NCBI GenBank assembly: GCA_014529385.2
Contig: CM043946.1
Location: forward strand, 33,686,558 to 33,750,557
Reading direction: 5' to 3'
Length of the DNA stretch: 64,000 bases
Origin: Adiantum capillus-veneris
Taxonomy: Eukaryota; Streptophyta; Polypodiopsida; Polypodiales; Pteridaceae
This document shows positions 52,561 to 62,640 of the stretch, piece after piece (the stretch's first letter is position 1; every line of letters starts with the position of its first letter). The position numbers and the translations under genes were made by a program. The notes beneath the pieces were generated by a model. That model searched no databases, was not told where the DNA came from, and saw nothing but the letters and a program-made list of their open reading frames with translations.

Positions 52561-54905
52561 TCTTGACATTCCCTCTTTGTCTTAGTGAAACTTATCCCTT
52601 TTTGCCCCTGGGGAGATCTCTCAAAAGTGAGGAATTTGTGACTCTTTTGGTCTTTGGAATCTAGTTCTGGGTACTCTAAAATTTTGGAATTAGGAAACCT
52701 TGAAAAATTCAGCTCTGGGTCCTATTACCCGCAAGATTTCTTCCTGGCTTTACCTGACTCAATTTGGAGTTGTCTATAAAAAGTTAAAGAAAGTTTAGTG
52801 AACTGCACTTGAAACAGCACTCAAGAAAATATCAAGACCAGAACACAGGAGCTTTGGCTTGTATCTTGGTGTCCAGAAGGTGTTTTTAGCTCAAACATGA
52901 GATTTGGAATGTTCTCAAGTATGTCTACAAGATCATCAAGTCAAATGCCCCCACTATGCTGAGTTACATGGATCGCAATCCATGTTCCTCTGTCAAATTT
53001 GTTTTCCCAAAATTTTCCAAATCTTGACAGTATGTAGACAAGGTCATGTGCAGGACTTGAGCAAATTTTCATCAAATTATGAGGTTGAGGTACATGAAAT
53101 CCGATCCATGTTCAACCACATCTGGACTTGATCTCTTGACAGCTTGTTGCACTCTATGTCCACAAGCTAAATCTCAAATCTTTTTGGATTTGGACTTGGT
53201 TTGATAGATCAAATGCCCAATACAAGGTCTGTACTGTGGTTTTTAGTCTGTCACCTATTTTTCTCCCTTTTGACCCAGATTTGCTCAAATATTTTCAGAA
53301 CTAAGCTTGGGGATATGTCTCCTTGTGTATGCACTACTAATCTGGAAAGTTTTAGGTTAAGCTATCACTATGGGTACATGGATCACGATCCATGTTTGGA
53401 GCCCAAATTGACTTTTTTTGGCACCATCAGAATCAGCATGATTAGGAGGTCCTATGGTATCAAATTTTTGAAAATGGACCTCTAGATTGAAAGTTAGGTC
53501 AATTATGGCACTTTATTAGAGTAGTTGACAGTTCTGGACTTTTGGTATATTTTTTTTAATCCAAATTCAGTTTTGAAAAGACCTCTAAACTCCTCGTGAT
53601 GTCCTCTAGCTATGGTGCAAGTTTGGTATCAATATGTGGCGAAGGAACATGGATCGCGATCCATGTACCTATGTGTCAGAAGGTATTGAAACTTGACACA
53701 CAGCTGGTCCTTGGTCTCCTGATCCCTGCTATATGGTTTTTGTATGATTTGCACTTGTTTAAGTCAGGCAAAAGTCAGTAGGCTCTAGGTCAATTGGAGG
53801 GTTTTTATCTTGAACTATTTTTTTCCCTTTTGACCGACTTTTTTGCACTTCTTTTGACAAACCTCCTTTGGGAAAGTTGTTCCAAATGATACCAGCTACC
53901 TACTGCTCAAATCTTAGCCAAAACTTTTGATGAGGTACATGGATCTCAATCCATGTTCCATCACATATGAACTCCAAATTTGGCTTGATGGTTACTGGCA
54001 GTATCATTAGTCTACTTTACCACTTCTTTTTGAATTTGGACAACTTTTTCCTAGTCAAAAGCGAGTTTTTATGTATGCCCTGTGGTTTTTGACTAGTTTT
54101 TGTATTTGGCTATTTTGACATACTTTTTTACTTTTTTGACATTGTGCCTTTTGGGAAAGTTGTCCCAAATGGTATCAGGGATGTGCTTGACAAATATTAG
54201 CCCCAAATGTGAAAAGGTATATGGATCGTGATCCATCTTTGACAACATTTTTTCATGAATTTTGTTATGCTGGTTCTCTACTCCTTGTAGAAGCCAAATC
54301 TCACCCCTTTTTGGATTTGGATCCCAAAAAAGTTAGAAAATCCCAAATTTTATGTCTACAATGCCTGTTTTGCTGTGTTTTTCCTAACAGTCAATTATGA
54401 TGTGTTTTTTGAGTTTTTTCTTCAAGCAAACTTGAATAGAGTAATGTCCCATTGATGTACACTATAACGGGTCACTTTCCTGCAAAATTGGTCTCTAGGG
54501 TACATGGATTGCGATCCATGTTCTTCCACAGAATCTGGACAAACTTTCTAGATTGCTTTTGGAGAGTATGTTGATGCCTTTGATCGACAAATTTTTGAAT
54601 TTGGATCACTTTTGAGGTCTCTGCCATCAGATTTTCAAAATTTTAGAGTTATGGTCATTTTTGCCAAAATATGGTTTTCATCCTTTTTCTCTTAATATTT
54701 TAGCCCAAATTTGATGGTGGTAATCTCTACTTACCCTACTCCTAAGTACTGAAATAAAACATTAAAACAAATACAAACAGAATGGTACAATATAAATTCA
54801 AAACGAAAAGTGGAACATTACTCTGAAAGCATAGAGAAAATCAACGAATGAAATGCTTTTGGCTATCTCACTCACAACCTTCTTTACTTCTCAATAATAG
54901 ATCTA
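52560..54905 (-). repeat. E1 leader with about 285-bp repeats, each with a palindrome
   Basis: Seven 20-bp sites near ACATGGATCGCGATCCATGT lie at 52,966-52,985, 53,092-53,111 (degenerate), 53,376-53,395, 53,647-53,666 (perfect), 53,937-53,956, 54,219-54,238 and 54,502-54,521. From 53,092 the spacings are 284, 271, 290, 282 and 283 bp; the first is 126 bp. Between sites, degenerate blocks recur (CTTTTGAC.., GGGAAAGTTGT.CCAAATG.TA). Four related units are at 56,836-57,717. I see no coding sequence. Its place between LTR and coding remnants makes it a 5' leader. Confidence 0.8.
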
Positions 54906-55415
54906 GCAAACACTCTCCTATGGTCAAAACGACTAATAGCAATGATTTAAGCACTCATATTTTCAATTAATTCTCATAGACACATAGTCACGAACCACAA
55001 CAAAACTGACAATGCTTACACTTAAGTAAAAGAGCCAAGAGAGAGGAACACCATGCAAGTTTTAGAATTGAAAACTGATTAACCAAATCGTTAGAAAAGT
55101 TGATTACAAGTTGCAGAAGCTTCGTAGCTTGAGCGTAGTACGTACATCAGAGCTCTTTCCCTTTCTAAAGATAAGATTTCCTTTTACATTAAATTTATTG
55201 ACCTTTATACCTAGGGATTTCTAAATGGCTAGTGACCGGCTCACACGAATCTTTACAATTATCATGACATGATTACAACTCAGGGAATTGACATGCTACT
55301 TTGGAATCAATATTTACATAGAGTAACACTAGCTTGAAAAAATAATAAGAGTACAAAGGTGGTGTCCGGCTACGTGTCCGGCCAGGTGGACGCCCGTTTG
55401 ATCAATCCTCAAACT
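54906..55415 (-). repeat. E1 5' LTR, 3' part deleted
   Basis: The first about 510 bp of the E1 LTR (TATA box near 55,202-55,210) starting at 55,415. At about 54,905 it switches straight into leader sequence that also occurs at 57,925-57,970. GATCTAG is present at the corresponding place in both the LTR and the leader. The end of the LTR, the primer-binding site and the first leader bases are missing. Confidence 0.75.
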
Positions 55416-55420
55416 ATAAG

Positions 55421-55924
55421 TCCGGGGTTGGGACACAAATATTTTTTAATAAACTTTCTAAAAAACTTTGGAAGTGTCATCTTGCTCTATCTACTCTTTG
55501 ACAGGACCAGTATGCTTTCAAATAAAGCACACGCTTGAAGCTATCATACCACTGTAACTAGGATAGGCACCACACGTCAAGAAAAAGAATAGACTGAACA
55601 ACTTTAAGCACTTTAAATAAGAAGTGAACTGAAAGAAATACATGACACAAGATGAGAGTGACATAGTTTCACCCTGAGAGATTACTGGCTCCAAACATTG
55701 GCACCCATTTTCTATTTCTTTATATTGCCTCAACTTAGTATAACTCCCATGGCTCTGCTCTATATTCCCCGTGAGTGGACTGCCAGAGTGAGAGCCCATG
55801 GGTCATATTTAAAGGCCCCTTCGTCTCTAAAAATAGTTTACCTGAAAAGCAATCAAACTCAAAAGCTCGTGGTAAAAAAGAAGGTGTCTAAAAGTAGCCA
55901 TCGTCCAATTGCAAAAATTTGTAC
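55421..55924. other. Unassigned stretch right of E1
   Basis: No recognisable gene. If the repeats at 37,025 and 55,925 are LTRs of one element, this is part of its interior. Confidence 0.35.
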
Positions 55925-56310
55925 AACTGCCACATCTGTACTTGCAACGTAAAACACGGAATTTTATATTTTTTGCCACATCAGCTTGTCAATGAAAATT
56001 GCAAGGGTTTTGTATAATTGTGACATCATTAGCTTCTACACAACAGATTGTCTGTGCATGTGATCGTGCTTTATTTTGTTGCCTTTATGTCACTTGGGCC
56101 CCATCGGACCGGATCCCATAAGTTAGCGAGAACCTTGCAAGAACTCCTCTTTAAAAATAGGCCACTCAGTAAGAATTTGCACGAAGTTGATAAAACTTCT
56201 TCTACTGTTTCTTTTGCTTCTTCTTATTAGGGTTTAGGCCCCTCATCCAGGATCTGCAAGCTGGCTCCGTTCTTCAGCGGCTTGATACGTCAGCAATTTG
56301 TGAAACCTGC
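55925..56310. repeat. LTR-like repeat, copy 2
   Basis: Aligned by eye with 37,025-37,402, same orientation, diverged at many sites. It ends CAATTTGTGAAA. It is not followed by the pyrimidine run seen after copy 1, as expected if copy 2 is the 5' LTR and copy 1 the 3' LTR of a minus-strand element into which E1 inserted. Confidence 0.5.
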
Positions 56311-56750
56311 TTCTGTATTTGTTCGCTCTTTAAAACTCACTTTTGTATCTCTTAACCATGTAGGTATAAGATCTCTCTGATGAAGTATCAAACAAAATAT
56401 TCTTATAAATTGACTCTAAGGTAGGCAACAATCTTAGATTTACACTCTCTTTCGTGGAAATAACTTAGCCTCTTGTACCGGGTTTCTACTCTGCTATAGT
56501 TTGCATGATCTCAAATACATCAAGAAAAAGCACTATTGTAAAACCCCAACTATTAACTCATAAGTTGATTTCAAAGCCTCAAATTATAATTTCTTCAATC
56601 TGTAACAATTGAACACTTGCAATCTGTATAAAAATACTTGATGGCTATGAGTTTGCAACTGCTCTATTAGTCAAAAATCTCGAATCGACAAAAAATATCG
56701 TTCTTTTGGTACAAAATCTATTTAATCTTGCAAAATCCTCAAATAATGTC
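56311..56750. other. Unassigned stretch
   Basis: AT-rich sequence between the LTR-like repeat and the E2 leader. No motif recognised. Confidence 0.35.
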
Positions 56751-58353
56751 TAAATTCAATTTTGAAACAACCACTAGGCTCCTTATGACTACTTCTAGCT
56801 ATGGTACAAATATAGTCTCAGTCTGTGATAGAGAAACATGGATGGCGATCCATGTATCTTAGTGACATAATGTGATGAAACTTGGTACATAGCTTTCCCT
56901 TGAACCCTAATATTAGATATATGATTTTTGTGTGGTTTGGACTTGATTATATCAATCAAAAGTAAAACCCTAGGTCTATCTTGGCAGTTTTTATCCTGTA
57001 AGTGTTTTTGCTCCTTTTGACCCTTTTTGGTCTTTTTTAGCTACCTCGCTTTGGAAAGTATTGCTCACAATAGTCTTTGGTATAGGCTATTAAAGTCCTG
57101 TCCAAAAACTCAGCAAGGATACATGGATCATGATCCATGTTTTATCACTTTTGAACCTAAAATTTAGCCTGATGGGTTACTTATGCCATCCTTAGTCTAC
57201 TCCCGAGATCCTTTGGATGTGGATCCCTTTTTGTCATTCATGTGTCTACTTCGGAATTTTTGACAAGAGTTTGATTTGTGCTCTTCTGACCAACGTTTTC
57301 AACTTTTTTACCAATGTGCCTTTTGAAAAAAGTGTTGCAAACACTTTTTGAAAAAAGTGTTTCAAACACTCTTAGCTACCCAATACTCAAATTTCAGTAA
57401 AAAGTCATGACAAAATACATGGATTGTGATCCATTTTTTACCTCATTTTGACATGAAACTTTATCGGCTAGTTGTCTATGCTGTTTTAGCCTATTTTTCA
57501 AAACTTGCTGAGTTTGTATCACTAAAAGTTAAAGAATCCCAAATTTTGTTCAGCTTGACTAGCTTCTAGTAAATTTTTCCAATTTTCTTGCTTTGAGTGT
57601 GTTTTTGGTCTCAATTTGTCCCAAAATTTTGATTTTTGTTGCTTAAAAGTAGTCTTGATTAGATGGTCTAATTTTCTGCTCAAACATTTTCAGGGATGTA
57701 TGGATCACGATCCATGTTCCACCATAGAGCTGGATGAAATTTCTCAAATTACTTCTTATGAGTTTAGTAATATTTTTTGGCACCAACTTTTTAAGTTTTG
57801 ATCAGCTTTTAGGCTCTGAAAGCAGAATCCAATATGGAACATTGAAAATTGAAAGCAGAATCCAATATGGAACGATACTTTTAAAGCATTAAAATTTTTA
57901 AAGAATGAAATATTTTTCATATCTCACTCATAACTCTCTTTGCCTCTCAAGAGTAGATCTAGCAAGTCCCCGACTTCTAGCCTCTACAAAGCACTAAATC
58001 CCGTGTCTAGTTGCTTCAATACTAAGGTATAAACAGAATGGGGAACTTTATTTTTTTAAAGGCTCTCAATATGACTAAATCCCTTACCACCTAAGTATTA
58101 TTCCTCTGACGACGATGCCAATGTTAGCGAGTCTCCACGATGGACGTTTGTAGCATAGCTACCTGGCACTAGCATAATGTCAATACTCAGAGAAGTGACT
58201 CAAATAGGACACCAAGACTCTTCGAGGATGTCAATCTCAAGAAAGAAACCTAGCAAGCTAACCAATCAACACAACAAGAAAACCATCATTCTTTGATTTG
58301 AAAATCTTCCTATGTCTAATCTCACCACTCTAGGTCATCACGCCATTTTGTCG
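56750..58353 (-). mobile_element. E2: partial second element of the E1 family
   Basis: On the minus strand there is the end of an E1-type LTR (58,353-58,122, ending CGCTAACA). A primer-site-like TTGGCATCGTCGTCAGAG follows directly (58,121-58,104). The leader has four palindrome sites (57,717-57,698, 57,436-57,417, 57,140-57,121 perfect, 56,855-56,836) at 281-296-bp spacing. The rest of the element is absent below about 56,750. The LTR is cut off at 58,354-58,358 by the copia element C2. E2 preserves the LTR/primer-site junction that E1 lost. Confidence 0.7.
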
Positions 58354-58358
58354 ACTAC

Positions 58359-61300
58359 TGTTGGAATTAGGGTTGCAGGAAAACACACTCAGCTTGGAGA
58401 AGATGAAGGAAGATCAAGGCACACAATTGGGACTATATTTCTTAGTGTTCAATGGAAAGATGGATAGCCCTAGAGTGATGGGCGTATATACAATGCACGG
58501 GGGAAAAAACCTCCTAAAGAGGGAAAAAATGCACCGGCGGTCCTAGTGTGTTCACACACATCACTACTACATGTATATATGGTAATAAATCCCCCCTGAA
58601 GTGATGCGGTGAACGAAATCTGGCACATGAGTAAAGGGAAATGCCATGCCTTGAGGACATGATCAGTCCACAAACGGGAGTAAGCCCAAAGCTTTGTGGA
58701 AAGCTTCGAGCTTCTCACGAGACAATGCCTTTTTGAAAAGATTTTCAAGGTTGTCTTGTGTTGGCACATAAGCCAACTAATCTCTCCTGCTGAGAGCCTC
58801 TAGCCGACATAGTGGTAAAGCACCTCAATGTGCTTTGTGCAAGCATGAAAGACTGGGTTCTTCGCCACTGCCAATGCGCTCTGATTGTCAGTGTAGATAG
58901 TGTTGGCAGTGTCCTGTCCAACACCCAAATCAGCCATAAGGCGTTTGAGGCATGCACACTCAACCGTAGCTGTGAAGACTGCCCTGTACTCAGCCTCACA
59001 ACTAGAAGTGGCCACAATAGGTTTCTTCTTGCTCAACCATGATATACATGAACTACCAAGCATGAAACAAAAATCACTTGTGGACACTCGCGTGTCAAAA
59101 CAACCAACCCAATCTAAGTCCGAAACAACATGTAAGTCTGGCTGCAGTGATCCCCCCTTGGGATAAAACAAGACAAGATGTAAAGTGCCACTAAGGTAAT
59201 AGAAAATCCTTTTGACGGCCTACTAATGCTTAGACCCTAGGCTATGCATAAATCTGCTGACCTATAAGATTGCAAACTGAATATCCAGCCTCGTGTTGCA
59301 TACATAAATGAGGCATACAATAGCAGTTTGGTAAAGAGTGACATCTGCAGGATCACCAGCATCATGAAGACTCAATTTTAAACCTATTTCCATGGGAATG
59401 GCAATAGGTTTGCAATCCCCAAGTCGAAACTTACATAGCAATGTCTTTATGTAACGTTTTTGACACAAGCCAATACCACCATCACATTGCTTAAACAATA
59501 TGCCTAAGTAATGATGCAACAACCCCAAATCTTTCACTCTTGAAAGTAGCATTCAAATTAGCCTTAGATTCAGCAATATGCTCTCATTTGTTCCAGTGAC
59601 CATCAAATCATCTACATAAAGAACCACAATGAGAAGTACATCATCCTCACGCTTTACATACAATGTGCTTTTTGCTGGATTTTTACGAAAGCCTCATTTG
59701 ATTAAATGAGTGTCAGCTTTCTCATACCAAGCACGTGGAGATTGCTTCAACCCATACAAAGACTTCTTACATCTGCACACTTTGTCCTCTTGTCCTTTCT
59801 TGACAAGACCGCGAGGCTACGTTACATAAACTTCCTCAAATTGTCACCATTCAAGAAAGAGTAACAATGTCTGATTAATGTACGTCCCAACCAAAATGAG
59901 CTGCCAATGCACATAGAAAAATCACAGCAATCATATGACAAGTGGGATCAAAAATCTCTTCATAATCTATGCTCTTTTGCTGTGCATAACCCTTTGCAAC
60001 AAGTGGAGCCTTATGGCAATTGATCTCACCATCCGGCTTGCATTTCAACTTGTAAGCCCACTTCATACCAACGGCCTTTTTGCCACAACGCAAATCACAT
60101 AAATTCCATGTGTCATTTTCTATGAGTGCATCATATTTTGATTGCATGGTAGCCATCCAATTTTCTGAATTTTGTGCTTCATCAAAAGACAGAGGTTCCT
60201 CAACATCATGTAAGCTAGACACAGCCAAAGCATAACAATCTCATGCATAAGATGCTAAGATGCATGGCCAAAGCCTGAATAAGTACGATTAGACAAAGGT
60301 GCATCCAATTTACTGTCACACAATGTATGCACCAGCCATTTTGGCATATCTCTAGCCTGCTCATTTTCAGCCCTTTCCTCATCAAGTAGATCATGTACAT
60401 CTGCATCAGTAATAGGCTGATCTGTAACATTTTTGGAAACCCCCATAGGCTCTACATTTGCCTCATTGGAATGTAAAATTCAAACTTCCACCACTAAAAA
60501 GAGGAAAGAAAGTGTCATAAATGTCCCATGAGCTTACATTATTGTCTCTAGTACATGACAGCAAGGGCTAAACACAATCTTCCACAAACACTACATCTCG
60601 TGAAACCAGAATACACTTTGTTTGTGGATGGTACGACCTGTGACCTTTGCTTTCATCACTATAACCAACAAAGATACATTTGATAGCCTTGACTGCAAAG
60701 CTTTTGTAGGACACTCGTTTAGTACATAAGTGGCACACATGATGGCCTCAAGCCAAAAAGAATGTGGCAAAGCTTGACTTTTGACCATACAGTGCCATTT
60801 CTGTGACCTGTTTTTCCTCTCAGCAACACCGTTTTGTTGAGGCATATAAGGCATTGTACAGTGGTGTTTTATTCGACAACTAACCAGAAATGCATTAAAT
60901 TCATGAGACATATACTCCCCCCCCTTGATCGGAACGGAGGATGCCCATAGTACATTTCGAGACATTTTTAGCCATAACCAAAAATTGTTTGAAGCACATA
61001 AAAACTTTGGACTTCGCTTTAAGAGGAAATATCCATGCATGCCTGGAGTAATCATCAATCAATTCACGAAGTACAGGTAATTGCCCAAGGATGGAGTTTG
61101 CATGGGCCCACAAACATCACTATGCACAAGCTGCAACCTGCATGTGGCCCTAATTGAATCATCCTTTGGAAACTTAGAATGCTGCATTTTACCCAAAATA
61201 CAGCCTTCACAAACATGTTTGACAGGTGCTTCAAGAGGCAGAAAAGAAGCAACCATATCAGATTTCTAAAAATGCAACAAATTGGCAAAATTCAGATGCC

Positions 61301-62013
61301 CAAAAGGTGCATGCCATAGTTTTGCATCTGAAACAGCCCTTAAATCTGCAATTGCATTTGCAAAATTTTGTCCACACTTGTCAACAAAGTGAGCTTATAC
61401 AACCCATGGCACAAAAGGCCAGATGCAACAATTTCATCACCAAAATTGAGATCATGAACTATACATCTGCCATCCACAAATTTGACTACAAGTCCAAGCC
61501 TAGCAAGTGCAGATACAAACAAAAGTTTTTTCTTGATCCCAGGTACATAAAGTGCATCAAAAAGTGTGAAAGAACTTCCATTTGCAGCAGTAAGCACAAT
61601 CTTTCCAACTCCTTGAACCGGATAAGAGGCATTGTTGGCACAAGTGACTGAATTCCCATGAGGGACAGACTCGAGAGAGGTTAACAATTCACAATGTGAG
61701 GTAATGTGCTTTGTAGCACCACTGTCAAAATACCACACATGTGAATCTGTAGCAATTGACATGCATGCATCATGGACAACAGGATTGTAAGTGCACTCTA
61801 CACTAAAAGCCCATTCAGCAACAAAATCAGCATCACAGTCTCCTTTCACAAAAGTCTCAACAATGACTGTGTTTGTAGTGGCACCAACATTTGCAGTGGA
61901 ACCACCCTCTTTGGCCTTCAACTTAGCTTTACAATAATGGAAACGCATCTTTTTTTTTCCCTTATCACCAGAATTTCCAAGCAAATTTCTACCAGCAGAA
62001 GCATTGGGAACCT
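58359..62013 (-). mobile_element. C2: 5'-truncated Ty1/copia element
   Basis: A minus-strand copia relic. The 3' LTR is about 58,588-58,359 (ends TAATTCCAACA) and is preceded by the polypurine tract TTCAGGGGGGATT. Coding sequence begins in late gag at 62,013, so the 5' LTR, primer site and most of gag are missing. The left TSD would be ACTAC (58,354-58,358); its partner is lost. Motif spelling is close to C1 (SCISWLSKKK versus CISWLSKKQ), so both are in one broad lineage. Confidence 0.88.
58800..62013 (-). pseudogene. C2 protease, integrase, RT and RNase H remnants
   Basis: In minus-strand order there is a protease with WYFDSGATKHITS (about 61,735) and SYPVQGVGKIVL, then KHVCEGCILGKMQHSKF and HSDVCGPMQTPS (61,220-61,110). 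The integrase core has LIDDYSRHAWIFPL, a slip inside the RSDQGGG region, and MPYMPQQNGVAERKNRS (about 60,830). RT begins WMATMQSKYDALIENDTWNL and KKAVGMKWAYKLK (60,150-60,040). Its middle is damaged (59,870-59,560). RNase H has DLDWVGCFDTRVSTS, SWLSKKKPIVATSSCEAEYRA, TDNQSALAVAKNPVFHACTKHIEV (59,120-58,820). At least six frame breaks or stops show that it is dead. Confidence 0.88.
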
Positions 62014-62640
62014 GTGAGAAGGGCTATCTCTTTATTAAAACATACTAATCCTAAAAAATCTGAAGCTCTTCCAAATGGTTTGAAGAAGGTCATTTTACAA
62101 ATGGAATCGACTTTAGATTGATCCATATGTAGGTCTACAATAGAAACTACATGTCCTAAACAGTAAATCTTTGCTTTCAAAAAAGCACACTTGGATTCTT
62201 TAGCCACTACAACACGTCGCACGAATATCGACGTACGTACTAATGGCCAAAAGCTTGTTTTAAAATAAAAAGCACCGATGTAAGCGTCGATATGTACATC
62301 AGCATTGTATCATTGGTATGCAAACTAGTATATTAATCATCAGAATAGATGATGTTATAACTGTCAAAATATGTGCCTAAATAAATGCTAGAATTTAAAA
62401 TGCATTCCAACACTTTTTTTGACGTGTATACCAGCGCTCATTTTGACGGCAGTTTCTGATGCCCGTACCGACGCACATAAAAATATGGTTTCAACACGCT
62501 ATATATGAGCATCTTGAAAGAAGTTGGTGCATTGATTAAGCCAAAAGTCATAACCAAGAAATTATAATATCCATACCTTGTTTAAAAAGAGGTTTTAGGT
62601 ATATCAACAAGCCAAATTTTTTCTTGATAATGTGAGGGCC
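62014..62640 (-). pseudogene. Gypsy RT fragment with an internal non-RT segment
   Basis: The minus strand shows YGYYNFLVMTFGLINAPTSF (about 62,575-62,515) and, lower down, VAKESKCAFLKAKIYCLGHVV and DQSKVDSI..SDFLGLVCFNKE (62,205-62,025). These are the blocks on either side of the catalytic xDD of a chromovirus-like RT. The roughly 290 bp between them (62,215-62,505) do not encode the xDD block and include GCGTCG-containing inverted motifs. They are either an inserted small element or a replacement. The fragment abuts C2 at about 62,013. Confidence 0.7.

Larger units (their letters stand above)
38836..55415 (-). mobile_element. E1: composite gypsy relic with an extra inverted LTR
   Basis: Read on the minus strand, E1 has a truncated 5' LTR (55,415-54,906), a long leader (54,905-about 52,560) with palindrome-bearing repeats, an RT fragment, gag-knuckle and protease remnants, a W-V-P-K region, a polypurine tract (46,642-46,631) and a 3' LTR (46,630-about 39,750). 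Directly after that comes another LTR in the opposite orientation (39,745-38,836). ATAAG lies just outside both ends. The 3' LTR was later hit by a solo LTR and a copia element. The LTR copies differ at roughly 15 percent of sites by eye, so E1 is old. The single-element interpretation is inference. Confidence 0.65.

Noticed and set aside
52966-57717. Regularly spaced palindromes as a possible CRISPR array
   Set aside because: Units are about 285 bp and related to each other throughout, there are no unique spacers, and the context is a plant retroelement leader.
62206-62240. CACTA-type transposon terminus (CACTACAACACGTCGC)
   Set aside because: No matching inverted end or 3-bp TSD was found at the other side of the segment near 62,505.
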